Of a DNA stretch of 64,000 nucleotides, positions 21,412 to 33,429 are shown piece after piece (the stretch's first letter is position 1; every line of letters starts with the position of its first letter). Position numbers and translations under genes: made by a program. The notes below the pieces were generated by a model. That model worked only from the letters and a program-made list of their open reading frames with translations. It was not told the DNA's origin and searched no databases. The stretch covers positions 110,010,508 to 110,074,507 of the forward strand of contig OZ026518.1 of NCBI GenBank assembly GCA_964019695.1. Reading direction: 5' to 3'. The DNA comes from Loripinus fragilis (lineage: Eukaryota; Mollusca; Bivalvia; Lucinida; Lucinidae).

Positions 21412-21658
21412 TTATGCAAAGGTACTCATAAGAACCGTCTTAATCACATAGAATTATTGGTACTTATAATCCTTTTATGCATATATATAACTGAAGTCTT
21501 ATAATGGCGGCTTTTGCTGTCTGCAGATGACCTTTGCAAGATCAAAACTGAAGTTATTTTTTAAAAAAAACACGAATTTTGGAAAAAATCAGATAACATT
21601 TAAAATATAAAAAATACCCAGCATACAAAGACTTAATATGTTTTTTTTTTCTGTTTTC

Positions 21659-21947
21659 AGGGTACCACCAACCCCAGGAAAAAAGGATGAAGTATCTCCT
21701 TAAATCAGCGCTGTTCAAAGTGAAGTTTTGCTCAAGACTTTGGAACATGATATCAAAGTGAATGTCCATAAATGTAACTGCCATCAATTCAAAACCATGT
21801 GAGATGCGACTGACACGAATCAAGAATATGAAATTGTAGGGTTGTTTAACCAATTGCTTACGATATACATCTATGATCTACAATATACATCTATGGTAGA
21901 TGACAATATACATCTATGATCTACAATATACATCTATGGTAGATTAT
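21659..21947 (+). other. Possible 3' untranslated exon and a short tandem repeat
   Basis: A strong acceptor (ten T, then CTGTTTTCAG) ends at 21660 and is followed by 190 bp without clear coding capacity. With the donor at 17723 it could be a spliced GADD45 3' UTR exon. At 21861-21947 the words 'atatacatctatgatctaca' and 'atctatggtaga' repeat four times. Linking it to GADD45 is speculation. Confidence 0.25.
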
Positions 21948-21963
21948 GAATAGCTCAAATCAT

Positions 21964-22150
21964 GTGCGGATCCAGAAATTTTTGTCAGAGGGGTCCAACT
22001 TTGACTGTTTTTGTTTAGTTGATGAGGGGGGATCGAAATAGCACTATAAGCGGGCAATCATCGGCCTGGCCTGCCAGCAAAACGCCGTTTAAATGGAATT
22101 TCGGTGGCAGCCGATAATGGCTTAACATATTAAATGCTGGCTTGGTAGCT
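21964..22150. mobile_element. Fragment of 'gcggatcc' MITE
   Basis: Starts 'atgtgcggatccagaaattt' and contains 'ttgttgatgaggggg'-like and 'cgggcaatcatcggcctg' words. It matches the fuller copy at 30258-30590. Another scrap is at 25408-25445. Confidence 0.65.
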
Positions 22151-22204
22151 TTGTGATTTTCAGGGGTGTATTTTACTCATAGGACAAGATGACCATAAGA
22201 TATC

Positions 22205-22345
22205 ATTTGTGAATCTTTTCTTATCCAGCAGTCATAACATTTATTTTGGGTGCTCCAAAATCGTCTTGTTGAGACGGTTCTGTTGAGGTCCCACAACACA
22301 TGTTTTGGTTGATAAATATGGAAAATAATTTCGAGTATATTGAAA
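22205..22345 (+). repeat. MITE family B, copy 7 (degraded)
   Basis: Degraded hairpin 'gctccaaaatcgtcttgttg' / 'agacggttctgttgag', then 'cccacaacacatgttttgg'. Confidence 0.55.
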
Positions 22346-22754
22346 ATCCGAGGATGTTTTAAGTATGATCTGATTTACTTTTGAAAGATGAGTTGTTGAT
22401 ACTTAAATGGACCATTCCAGCAAAGCTATCCATTTTAGAACCCACAGCATACCTTTTTAAGACAGACAATATTGTTCGTTTTGGCAATATATTTCTTAAA
22501 TCCAGTTTTTTGCTTGAATTTCTGACGACTTGAAGTTGAAATTCTTGTCCTGCTGACTTCGAGATAAATATAGTAAGCTATAAAATAAAACCGAAACTTG
22601 TCAAAAATTTTACATGTTACCAATTGGCCCAACAACAGCTCCGTTTCTTTGATGTGAATGGGATACGAATAGCTGGTGTATTGATTTAATATAATATCTA
22701 AAAGAAAACATCATTGCATTAAAAGAAATACAGTGGAGCACCAGGTCCCGACGT

Positions 22755-23085
22755 TATAAACTTTTTAATATGCTCAACTCAGCTGAGTACAAAATTTCAT
22801 CTGTTTATCAAAACTAAAATACAGACAAATGAAGAAGTGTCTCAGATGTTGTATTTATCATGCTAATAAATCACTCTGTTCTTTACATGCAACAAAAAAA
22901 TCCTGCAACAGGGCCTGATAAAGTCGAATAACATGTGTTGGGGGATATAATAGGGCTTGGCTCTCTTATTTGTTATGTTTTATTGTGTTTTGTCACTTTC
23001 CCATGTGGTGTCCAGGGTCAGGTGTGGTACTTGATTGTACCGATTCCTGATCTTTGCCTCCTTACATGCTTTAATTTAGAAATAG
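22755..23085. repeat. MITE C end fragment followed by module G tail
   Basis: 22755-22875 carries 'ttataaactttttaatatgc' and 'tcaactcagctgag'. 22950-23085 carries 'gcttggctctcttatttg', 'gtcactttcccatgtggtg', and 'tgattgtaccgattcctgat', the 3' part of module G. Confidence 0.65.
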
Positions 23086-23677
23086 GGAAGTGAAATGAAA
23101 ATAAGTTTCAAATTATATATAATAAATGTAGTTATAGTTCTTCACTGTTTACATAAAGTTTTATTCAATTTTGAATAAAATTGAAAAAACACACACGACC
23201 TACAAAACGCTTGATTCGTCTAAATGATAACGATGGTAGAGTCCAGAGAATCTAATTTAGCGCAAATATATTATGAAATGTTATGGTCCTTAGCAAGCAG
23301 CATTTGTTTTTCCAAAGGTAGTAGCGCTACTAGCTTCCTTAAAAAAAGATTTCGTTTAGCATCTCAAAACAGGCCAGTAACCTAATATGGTCCAGCGTCC
23401 TCGAAATGGGACTTTGACTGGTATATATATTGGCCTCAGCTGACACACAGTTAGTTTTGAATACCTTTTCCCCATGTCAATCTTAATTTATTGTTATTCA
23501 TTGTACATGCGGGCTGGCCCCGCTACTGTAGATAATTGCATTAATATGTACTAATTTATTTACGAACCTGCGCATGCTTTCTATATATTTATCACATAGG
23601 TGAGCAGTAAAATATCAGATGCGCCTGTCCAGTCTTGTCAGAGCCTTCACTGCTCGCACACACATAGTAGGGATGTA

Positions 23678-23883
23678 CAGTGAAGCCTGTGTAAAACGGC
23701 CCATCTCAGCAAGACAGAAACTTGGTTTTCAAGACCAATTATCGCTTAATGCAAGTCAAAAGTATTGCAGAATGCTCCAACAGGAGCATTCTGCAATACT
23801 TTCGGCCTTCAGTTAGCTACCAATTGTCATTAAGATATTTGTTTTGTCTATTTTTGAGTGGCTGTTTTACACAGGTTTTACTG
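23678..23883. mobile_element. TA-flanked foldback MITE, short copy
   Basis: 206 bp between TA dinucleotides at 23676-23677 and 23884-23885. Left CAGTGAAGCCTGTGTAAAAC and right (read back) CAGTAAAACCTGTGTAAAAC agree in 18 of 20. The centre has 'tattgcagaatgctcc' / 'ggagcattctgcaata', a 16-bp perfect stem. It is the shorter sister of 16574-17140. Confidence 0.8.
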
Positions 23884-23889
23884 TACGTA

Positions 23890-26540
23890 TATAAATACTC
23901 AGCAAAATCAAGTCATGGGCCCAAAATTTCAATGTTTCCTCAAAGTTAAGGACGACTTAAGTTAAGTATTGGAATTTCAGCATGTTACATTAAATGTTTA
24001 ATAAATTGCCTGGGTTGATGCAGTACTTATGGTCAAAGATATCATTGTGATCTACAGAAAAAATGAACCTATTTTGATCTTATTAAGTTTGAAACGTTAT
24101 TTTAGCATCCAAAAAAATCATTACTTAACTTAAGTCTTCCTTAACTTTAAGGAGGCATTGTAATTCCGGGTCCAGCCCTCTAACCCCAGTGATTAACTAT
24201 TATCAACTCAAATGTTGTACAGAAAACAATATGGATCCACACTGTTTTCAAAAGCGGGTACAATCAGTTTCATACTGCATCAAAAACGTTACAATGCTAT
24301 TTGTGCAGTTTTGTTCTTGAAATATTTTCTTTGAATAAGTACATTGTAGCCAATCACTTGTCCCTGGGCATGTATCAAAGTTTGATATTTCTACATCCCT
24401 GCTTTAGCTTTCCATTCCACTAGATTCATGTAACTCGAACTTGTGGTTCAAATATAATTTTACATTCATGTGATATATACCATTTTTCATGCGCTGGTTC
24501 ATGTACAGATAAATTATATTTTCATACTGTCATACCAGTGTAGCACTGAAATGTTGTATTATATTGTGCATGTGCACTGTACAGATTGTTTTAAATCTGT
24601 TCTGTTCTCGTATCACTCTATGGATGTTAAGGCTGCACTGAAAGTCATTTGTATCATATTTTTGTATGATGTACACTATTATTTATGAAATAATGATAAA
24701 AGAATATGTTCTAAATTATCGTTTATTGTTTCTGTCTCATATCATTAATTTTATTATATATCACACGAACTATTTTAATGCCCTGCCTCTGTGCTAAGTA
24801 TTTAAGACCGGGAGGCATAATGAAGCATACTGTTTGTGGCCTTTGTATGTGATGTGCAAGAACCTTTAACTATGAAAAAAAAATCACTGATCGCTGTCCA
24901 GTGTGCGACATAGAACCTTATGGTTCAAAATTGAAACAGAATTGAAGAGAAAAAATCTAACCTTTGTATTCATGTGTTTTTCGAAAGGTGTTAGTTATGC
25001 ATTGTGTTGATGTTTTTGTTATTTGTTTTAAATTTGTATAAAGCAGCTAACGTTTTTAGCGTACAGTTGTAGCAGCCTCCGATTTTAAAAACTGTACGAT
25101 GGTCCACTGTGTTTAAGTTAGCAAATCACGTATAGTCCTTGCTAGATAAGAGTAGGGTGAAGAAACAGATTTACAGTTAGAAGTATGAAAGTAAACCCTA
25201 TATGTGCCAAATCAGGTGAATAAGTACCATAACATGACCAACTACGTAACTATACTCTTATCGAGCACGGACTCTATTTCTAGGGGGATCGGTATAGTGT
25301 TTCGTAAACACACCTTGGTGGGAATTTTCAAATTAGTGGTCTATTTACATCCATGAAGATTATTTTACATGTACCTCAACAAACACAAAAAAGCACACAA
25401 AAAGCACACAATGTCGTTTCGCTGGCGGGCCGATGATGGCCCATTTACAGCAGTAATCGGACCCTTTATCTACCCATCCATACAGAGCTGGTTGAACCGG
25501 GTCTCCATTGTTTTCGACAGATTATAAATATTGGTTCAACAGGGCGAAAAAAGAAGATTGATCATGTCGGTTTTGAAAGTTCAAGTAGTTTAAAAATCTA
25601 AACACGACTTGACCAAAATAAAACGGTCGGCGTACTATTCCCTATATTTGTGCACATTTGATAGTATATTTTTGAGTGTTTAATTTAGAATTTTTACGTC
25701 ACCTACTGTAGATTAAATTGTGCAATTCCTTGCATATCGACGGTTCAAACATTGAAGATCTACATCGGCGACGCAGGTCCAGAGCAGAGTTTGGTCTTGT
25801 TGAATGTTTATGACTTGAATTTCATTTTGTTTTGTTTTGTTTAAGTTTTATTGTCACTTAAAGTAATATTGAGTCACACTATGGCCTTATTAGGTGCTCC
25901 CAACTTCCTAATTGTAATTTTATTTCTCACGGAAGATCATATTTCTAGTCTTCAAAATAAATTTGCATTTTCCTTTTAAGCCTTTACTATCTATCGTTTC
26001 TAAATAAAGACTCAACCGACGACAATATAACTTTCCTTGTTCCATATATAGGTATAATTCAGCTATATTTGGATATGAATGGTTAATTCGGATTAACTTA
26101 TCCGATCATTATTCGGTCAACAATAATACAGTGCATATTGGGACGTGATAAATCGACTTCATAATGATTGATTGAGAGAGCTTCTGTCGTTCTCCATATA
26201 TGCATAATGTGCAAAAACTACTTACGCTGTTTGAACAGATGCTTGATGCTTTCTATATATCGTTATTCTGGTTTAACCTATTCATCGCCACAGTCTATTA
26301 ACCTATTTTAATACTAGTGAGCCGAATGGACTTTCCAATCCTTATTAATTGGACGAGCCCATACCCCGTTTTAGGGATGTTGGTTGCACATTTTCAGATT
26401 TAGATTTAAAATTTTAACAGAAACATTCTGTTTGCAAACAGACGCTTTCTGTTGTGTGAGTAAATATGCACAGCATATCTTTAGACAATTTTAAATTCGG
26501 ACGATTGTTTAAATTGCGGGCGTAAGACTATACTAGGCAA
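23890..26540. other. Intergenic DNA, no gene recognised
   Basis: AT-rich. 24450-25110 looks like untranslated-region DNA (T-rich, several near-consensus poly(A) signals) but has no supporting ORF. A scrap of the 'gcggatcc' MITE lies at 25408-25445. 26295-26460 resembles the left half of the TTAA MITE seen at 47945 ('gccgaatggactttcc', 'ggacgagcccata'). Confidence 0.35.
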
Positions 26541-26547
26541 TGCTCAA

Positions 26548-26775
26548 ATGAGCCTCCACATGTGATTTCCAACAATGTGGTATTTTGTCGAGTGTATACT
26601 CAGAAGAGCTTGTGCAGCCTCATTTTAAGGTTATAAGCTTCAAATTATGTTCAGTCAGTAGCTAAACATTATAGAAACCTCAAGCGACTGGCAATGGCTC
26701 TGATCAGACTGCGCGTATGCGCAGGCTGATCTGAGGCTTTGCTGGTCGCACATACCACATTGTTGGAAATCAAAT
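26548..26775. mobile_element. MITE family A, copy 4
   Basis: 'tgtgatttccaacaatgtgg' at left, 'ccacattgttggaaatcaaa' at right. The core 'gatcagactgcgcgtatgcg' with 'caggctgatc' is intact. The right terminus is slightly truncated. Confidence 0.85.
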
Positions 26776-27030
26776 AAAGCCTGTTTAGCCAGACAGTACA
26801 TAGTTTATTCCCATTCTATCTAGTATAAATATCGGACACTGAACAGCAAATACACTGATCAGACTGTGCTGATGCACAGGCGGTTGTTCTGCATTTTGCT
26901 ATTTGCATAACACATAAATACGTTTTCTCACGACGTGGTCCATTTTAAATGTCTGTCTCCAACAACAAAGCAATAAACACAACGCTCACCCGGATTTCGT
27001 GTCACTTTTAGAGCACGCCGGAAGCTTTAC

Positions 27031-27038
27031 TGACGTCA
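27031..27038. promoter_or_regulatory. Perfect CRE palindrome TGACGTCA
   Basis: The full 8-bp cAMP-response element (CREB/ATF site) lies 179 bp upstream of the ATG of the broken frame at 27217, in non-repetitive DNA. A chance match is possible, but the position suits a promoter. Confidence 0.4.
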
Positions 27039-27216
27039 TTACATTCAAGACATTTTTACGCTGGCCTGGTTCACAAGATTAAAGATAGCTCTGTTTGCAG
27101 ATTAAAACTTCAATATTGCCAAATATTGACAAAGTAATGACACCATAAGATCTTTGAATGAAATTCAGTTTATGTTTCAATGAAACAACGATCAGGGCGG
27201 GGTACTGTTAAACCCA

Positions 27217-27498
27217 ATGGCCCGAAAAGAACAAAAGATATGGTCTGAAGTGTCCAAGGTGTTAGTTGCAAAGTCCACAATAGCATAGACAGTTTGTCTG
27301 TTTGAGGAGAAACCAACGTATACTATTAACGCCTACAATGTAGGTGTTTTTGAGCGGCTAACGACAAGTGGACACCACGAAATTTCCGAAACGCCTCCCT
27401 TCAAACGTGTTCCCAAGTTTGCTGCTGAACTTATAGCGAAAACAAAACAATGGCGTATCCCTTTTACTCCATACAGGTTGATAAAAAAAAGTATGTAG
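27217..27498 (+). pseudogene. Unrecognised 94-codon frame with one in-frame TAG
   Basis: ATG in a good context (aacccaATGG) opens a frame that reads MARKEQKIWSEVSKVLVAK, meets TAG at codon 24 (27286-27288), and continues in the same frame for 69 codons to TAG at 27496-27498. The second part includes EEKPTYTINAYNVGVFERL, SETPPFKRVPKFAAELI and KTKQWRIPFTPYR. Composition is protein-like (many K, E, T, P and aromatics; no low complexity), and the antisense frames look like shadows. I recognise no family. It could be a small gene with an inactivating or read-through stop, or the second part could be an exon starting at the 'acag' near 27289, although that acceptor is weak. A poor donor (AG|GTTGAT) near 27476 is also possible. 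Confidence 0.4.
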
Positions 27499-27726
27499 AT
27501 AAAATGTGTACATTTTTGCATTTAAGGAGTTGCCCATCAAAACTCTATTACAGTGCGCAAGATTGTTTTTATCTTGACAATTAGTACAGACCCTGTTTAA
27601 ATGCCGCCTTATGCAGCATTCCTTCTGGGTCTTCATTGTTTGGTAAAGTACCTGTTTACCAGTACATGTATCATGAATGAAAATGGTTATGTAATAGGTA
27701 TACTATGGGTTGTCGGTCTGTATGTA

Positions 27727-27762
27727 TAGATAATCCACGAGCTTTAGCGAGTGGATTATCTT
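27727..27762. repeat. Hairpin 'gataatccac...gtggattatc'
   Basis: Inverted repeat GATAATCCACGAGC / GCGAGTGGATTATC with 'gtatagat' and 'ttacgtatag' outside. Likely the tip of a foldback MITE whose borders I cannot set. Confidence 0.5.
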
Positions 27763-28265
27763 ACGTATAGGTGGACAAACAAGTTATCACTATATTATAC
27801 CACATTTATCAGTGCACATCACTAGATATTTCGTGCTAAAGTTTTTTAAGGAAGGTATAAATGGCAGCCTTCTGATGCTCATTTGAAGTGTCTCAAAGTG
27901 TATTTATTCTCTAAGAGATCAGAAAATGTATGATTGTAAGATCGCTATCTATTTATTTTTGTATTCATTTTTTTTTTTTTATTTTATTTTGTTGCTGTTC
28001 CTTTGCAACATATCCATCATTGTATTAAGGGTTTATAAAATATGTTCCTGGTTACATGTACAATAACCAAATGCAGACTGATCTGTGTCCCGAAAATCAC
28101 TCTTTTCACTAAAGAACCATATTGGAGCGCCTCGACATTCATTGTTTGTAAATGCCTTCTAGGGGATAGATGGAACTTTCAACTATTTACAGTTGGTACT
28201 CACAGGGGGCCTTTCCAATCTCCTGTAGGCAAACCCCCCTGAGGCTCATATACCCAATGACATTT

Positions 28266-28504
28266 GAGTCAGTGCATGAGATTTCCTACAATGTGGTATG
28301 TGCGACCAGCAAAGCCTCAGATCAGCCTGCGCATACGCGCAGTCTGGTCAGAGCCTTTGCTAGTCGCTTGAGTATTCTATGATTGTTAGGCTACTGACTG
28401 AACACCATTTGGAGTTTCTAAGCTTAAAAGGAGGCTGCAGAGGCTCGTCCAAGTCTAAACATGTCAAAATGCCATTTTGTTGGAAATCTCATGCACTGGC
28501 TCAT
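28266..28504. mobile_element. MITE family A, copy 5
   Basis: Complete copy: 'gcatgagatttcctacaatg' at left, 'ttgttggaaatctcatgcac' at right, core 'cagcctgcgcatacgcgcag'. Flanked by GAGTCAGT at left and GGCTCATT at right. Confidence 0.85.
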
Positions 28505-28799
28505 TTGTCTGTACTGGCAGAGGTCGGTCAGTCTTGTAGCGTACTGTTATATCACAAATGTTTATATTGTGAGACTTTGTGAATCATATTTTTCTAATCT
28601 TCTAAATATTTATCTAGTACCTGGATCATAGAGTACAAAATTTTACACAAGGTCAGATTTATCAAACGGAAGCCCATTTACTTGTTTAACAACTTGCCTA
28701 CTTGCAATTATGGCGTTTGTTGATAACATTTGCAAATAGTTTGGCTTCCGATCAGATCCGACAATGTGTGATGGTATTCTTGATCCGACAAAATGTGAT

Positions 28800-29035
28800 G
28801 GTACTCGTGCTCAGTTGAGTTGAGCATAAACAAGTTTTATAATCTTCGAACTACAACTTGGGCTTAGAGTGCGTAATTGACAATTATTTTTCTTATATCT
28901 CGACCAAAAGATATGTTGTGAGTACTCAAAAGAACCGTCTCGACGAGAAGCTTCTTTTGAGCACTAAAAACAAATGCTTAAATTTTGGGGTCAGAAAATA
29001 TTCACAATTTTACGCCCAAAATTTTGGTTTATCTA
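28800..29035 (+). repeat. MITE C end followed by MITE B copy 8
   Basis: 28800-28845 has 'gctcagttgagttgagcata' and 'caagttttataatctt' (right end of family C). 28860-29035 has family B landmarks 'gcttagagtgcgtaattgac', 'tactcaaaagaaccgtctcg', 'acgagaagcttcttttgagc' and 'tcacaattttacgcc'. Confidence 0.65.
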
Positions 29036-29086
29036 GTCCATTGTCATTGTTTCTTGCCGTGCGGCAGATAATTCCTTTAAGAGTTC

Positions 29087-29088
<2 letters not shown>

Positions 29089-29159
<71 letters not shown>
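29089..29159. repeat. (GT)n microsatellite
   Basis: About 35 uninterrupted GT units. It produces the poly-CV frame on the + strand. Confidence 0.97.
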
Positions 29160-29161
<2 letters not shown>

Positions 29162-30250
29162 CTTCTTTTTTTTAATTCTGTTCAGACCTGCTCGAAGAAT
29201 TCATACTTTGCGATTATGCTTCTCAAGATAAAAACTACGCCTTTGAGCATTTGTTGATTTTTTCGCGAGGAGTTCTATATAACAAAGATACAAATCCTTA
29301 ACTGACCGTAAAATCCGAAAAGAAATAGACTTTCTTGTGACATTATTTATATGCGACGTTGATTCAGCAATGTGAAGTTGGCTCGTTGAATCAACGTTGA
29401 AAAATGGTGTGCGACATACTTTGGCTCTATGTGGATTTTTGTTCAAATTTTTGGTACCAAATATAGGTGACTCCTAAATGCACATTTTTGTAGATAAATA
29501 TTCACGTTTGTTTCTTTTGAGAACATCTACAACCTACTCTTCTCGGTGTTTCTGACGTCAAAAAAAGATAACGATGGAATGTGAAATCATACGATTTAGC
29601 AATCCCCAGACTTTCCCAGGTCATTTTTAGTTCATAGCGACTGATCAAGCGGACTTTCTGAGTATAACCAACTCGGATCGAAACTCAAAAAGCACTCTAG
29701 ATAGGGCTAGGCGAAAACCAAAGGCACAGATCAGACTGCGTAAACGCAAACGTCTGGTATGTGCCGTTGTTGTTCAATGACATAATCAATGGTGTAACCA
29801 GAACGCTGAAATAGTTACGTATACGTGCATCATATGAAGACTGCTGAAACGATTTATGGTTCTCATCAATTGCGTCCCTTTTCAAAAAGGCGACTTCTCT
29901 TAAAGGAAAGAATTTGCTTCCTATAGGAGCTAATTTTTTCCTTTAAGAGCAGTCCTTTTAATGTGTACACTTTTCATTACGCACGTGCGTAACTGCGTAA
30001 TGGGTGATACGCCTACATGTATGCGTATTCCTTAAGATTACGTTTTGCAACCAGTGGAGAGCCTCTGATAATACATCCGTCTGTTCACTGTGGTATTATC
30101 CTCACCTCTTTCCTGTACTAAACATCCTTAGCTCTGTCCTTGATAACCTCATCCTACACACAAATAATTAAACCCGGTCACGAAACCCCCTGCTTTGGCT
30201 TAACGAGAAACAAGTCACAGAACAGCCTGCACATAAAAACAGAGCAAGAA
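29160..30250. other. Intergenic DNA with a small hairpin
   Basis: No gene recognised. 29897-29949 is a foldback: CTCTTAAAGGAAA pairs with TTTCCTTTAAGAG, with 'ttgcttcctataggagctaa' at the tip. A minus-strand 81-codon frame (29201-29446) contains an inverted repeat around 'gttgattcagc' / 'gttgaatcaac' and is not convincing. Confidence 0.35.
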
Positions 30251-30257
30251 TACAATA

Positions 30258-30590
30258 CATGCACGGATCTAGAAAGTTTTGTCAGAAGGGGTCAAACTCA
30301 ACTTTGTAGTTGATGAGGGGAGAGAGGATCCAATTACCATCAAAAGCAGGCCATCATCGGCCCGCCAACTCAACGTTGTAGTTGATGAGGGGAGAGAGGA
30401 TCCAAATACCATTTGAAGCAGGCCATCATCGGCACGCCACCGAAACGCCATTTTAATGGCGTTTCGCTGGCGGGACGATAATGGCCCAGCATTTTAAATG
30501 CTGATTTCGTTGCATTGTGATTTTCAAGGGGATCCGGACCAGTATTGCTACGGAACCGGAATCCCCCCCCCCCTCTTGATCCGCGCATGC
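30258..30590. mobile_element. 'gcacggatct' MITE with internal duplication
   Basis: Left 'tgcacggatctagaaagttt', right 'ccccctcttgatccgcgcat', inverted at the tips. The block 'gttgatgaggggagagagga' followed by 'tcc' and 'gcaggccatcatcggc' occurs twice (about 30310-30360 and 30375-30432), so the element has an internal tandem duplication. The centre has 'cgccattttaatggcg'. Confidence 0.7.
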
Positions 30591-31274
30591 AATAAGCCTA
30601 AATTCTTTCACCTTCCGCGAATGGATTGTCAAACAAAAAAGAATATGATGAACTACATCAAAACTAGAACTTGCATGAATCCGGGCATTCCCTGACACAC
30701 AAATCAAAGAACTAGCAATAACATTACACGCGGTTATAAAACATTGTTCATGCTCAACTCACCGAGCATTAAATTTACCCTGGTCATAAATGTTACATTA
30801 TGAGCAGGAAATACTAAATTTGAGAATTCTAAAGCAAGAAAAATCTTAGATTTTCAGCATCGTAGTTTTTCAATACAATAGGGATGTGATTGGTCGTTTG
30901 ATATGTTGAGGGGTCAAGGGACCGAATTTCTAAATATTAGTGCAGTTTTTGTCCCCCGAAGAGTGTTTTACCCAGTCATCTTTGTAGACGCTGATGATAT
31001 GTCGCATGTTCATCTATGTCTTCACTGTTTGCCAAAGCTCGGGTTTATAGTTATCCAGTATAAAACGGCTAATAACATGTCACCAGATTACATTCAGAGG
31101 ACAAATAGTTCGTTTATTTTGATACTTACTGACCATTGGTTTATTAACCACGACCTGAATATTATTCCAAGAAATGTACTAGAATATTTCTTGGAATAAT
31201 CACGGAGATGACACAACCACAGACCAAGGCTTGAACATTTCTCAGCACGTGACACTTATATAGAGGATGAAAAG

Positions 31275-31810
31275 TAGTAAGTGGGTACATTGTATGATTA
31301 TGATCAGGAAATACCACAGTCACAAACTGCAGACAAACCCGTGGCACCGCGAGAAAGAACCACTCAACAATCACGAGATACCAGGAAGACAAACCAAGCA
31401 AAGCAACCAGCTCTCTCTTCCCGATCAAGATGATTGAAATACTAGAAACAACACCGTAAGTATACTGCACAACAAGACAAGGACCATTCTCAACTTATCC
31501 GCTGTATTCTTGCAACGGAGTTTGAAAGCAAGAGAAACTTTTTTTTACTTTTAAGAATTTTAGTTGTTATGAGCATTTGGAATTCTATGCTCAGTTGAGT
31601 TGCGCACGAAAAAAATTTAATAACCTCCCAGGAAATGCCACATCCACACACAGCAGACCAACCCACGGCACCGTGAGGAAGAGACACAGAATACTACATG
31701 TAACAGTCACATACCATCAACAGGCAACCAGCTTTCCCTCTTCCACAGCAAGATAATTCCAAAACCAGAAACAACATCGTAAGTACTGTACAGCAAAAAT
31801 AAGAACCATA
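31275..31810 (-). repeat. Two partial module H copies, minus strand
   Basis: 31275-31480: 'atgatcaggaaataccacag', 'gtggcaccgcgagaaagaac', 'gagataccaggaagacaaac', 'caaccagctctctcttcccg'. 31625-31810: 'gaaatgccacatccacacac', 'gcaccgtgaggaagagacac', 'gcaaccagctttccctcttc'. A MITE C end fragment lies between them (31587-31628). Confidence 0.75.
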
Positions 31811-32663
31811 CTCAACGTAACCACTGTATCATCGCAGGGAAACAATCAATTAACATTTTGTGGTGAAAAAAAAGAAAATGACTCTCATTTCTATCTAATT
31901 TTTTGTTAATATTGATGATAAAAAAAAAGATAAATCTTATATCAGACCACTTGGTAAAATGTGCTTTTTCTAAGAATTAAATTGGTGAAAGTTTGGTACT
32001 CTATGTCACAAAGCAACTGAGATATGAACAGTTTTTTAAGTACACCCCCTTGATTTTACCGTAATTTTTCGTCAATTTATATAAATGTTCTCATTAATAA
32101 TCATGAATATATTTGAATATTCATGACTTTGTTTTCATATCTGCCCATAAGGTAGGAGAAATATATCATAGCACTACTTTGATATCATGTTTGGCCCTCT
32201 AAGGCTCCATTTTACCATTTGATGTCAATGAGAAATGCTTGTACGGGTTCAGTGTAGGTCTAATTACACATTGGGGTACTAGTTTATCCAATAGTTTTGT
32301 CCTATTTTTTAAGTTTTCATTAATATTCATGATTATGCAAATAAGTAATTTTCATATATGGCAATAAGATGAAAGGATGTGTCAAGTTACATCACTGATG
32401 ATATAGAACATGCAATAATTGTGGTTAGGCGATGGTTTTGGGCTGGAAATAGTTATTTATGTTTTTTATGATTTCTCCCTTATTTTTAAAGTTTTCATTA
32501 ATATGCATTAATAGGCAAATTAGAAAATTTACATTTACGCGCATGGAATGAAAGGCACACGTCTAACCCTAATTTGGTACCGAGTTATTTAGTCTATGAT
32601 AAGTAGCAGCTGAGATATGAATGATTTTGTAGGTACATTCCCACCCTTGAGAAAAGCGTTTTG

Positions 32664-32679
32664 GGTTGCCATGGCAACC
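32664..32679. promoter_or_regulatory. Perfect X-box palindrome, copy 1
   Basis: GGTTGCCATGGCAACC fits the RFX-factor X-box consensus on both strands without a mismatch. It lies in a repeat, so its function is doubtful. Confidence 0.45.
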
Positions 32680-32834
32680 ATGCATTTTCACATACCCAAA
32701 ATCGTTTATTTATGGGGAATTTATTTTCGCTTTTTTGGGGTCCTAGGGAACAATTTGGCACCAATTCAAAATTGTCCTTGGGATGCAAGGTAGGTCAAAT
32801 TAGATCCTGGGGTAGCTTGTTTGAGGCCAAAAAT

Positions 32835-33055
32835 AGTAAGTGAGTATGCTCAGGAAATACCACAATCACAAACTGCTGACAAACCCATGGCACCGCGAGG
32901 AAGAGCCACTCAACCATCACGAGACACCAGGAAGACAAATTAAGCAATGAACCAGCTCTCTCTTCTCCATCAAGATGATTGCAACACTAGAATGGACATA
33001 AAGTAACGTACAATAAAACATAGAACAATTACAGACTCAGTTTATTTATGATGTT
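32835..33055 (-). repeat. Module H copy inserted in the 32-kb repeat, minus strand
   Basis: 'gtatgctcaggaaataccac', 'catggcaccgcgaggaagag', 'gagacaccaggaagacaaat', 'gaaccagctctctcttctcc'. It interrupts the duplicated 31.8-33.6-kb repeat and is therefore younger than the duplication. Confidence 0.75.
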
Positions 33056-33413
33056 TGTTTATGTCTTATTTATAAGGCTTTCATTAATATTCTTGAATAC
33101 GCAAACAAAGTAATTTCGTATACCCACTAGATGAAAAGACTTGTCAAATTGTATCTTTGATGGTATAAAACATGCAAGAATGGTAGTTTGATATTCGTTT
33201 AGGACTGAAAACAGTTTAATTATTTCCCCTTATGTTTAAAGGATTTCATTAATATTAATGAATATGCAACTTAGTTAATTTAAATATCTGACCACAAGAT
33301 GAAAGGCATATGACGTAGTTTTATATGGTACAAATTTTAGTTGGCTATGGTTAGCAACAACCGAGATATAATTAATTTGGAGGTACACCCCCATTCTTAA
33401 GATTCGCATTATA

Positions 33414-33429
33414 GGTTGCCATGGCAACC
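33414..33429. promoter_or_regulatory. Perfect X-box palindrome, copy 2
   Basis: The same 16-bp palindrome GGTTGCCATGGCAACC, unchanged although its flanks have diverged from copy 1. Confidence 0.45.
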
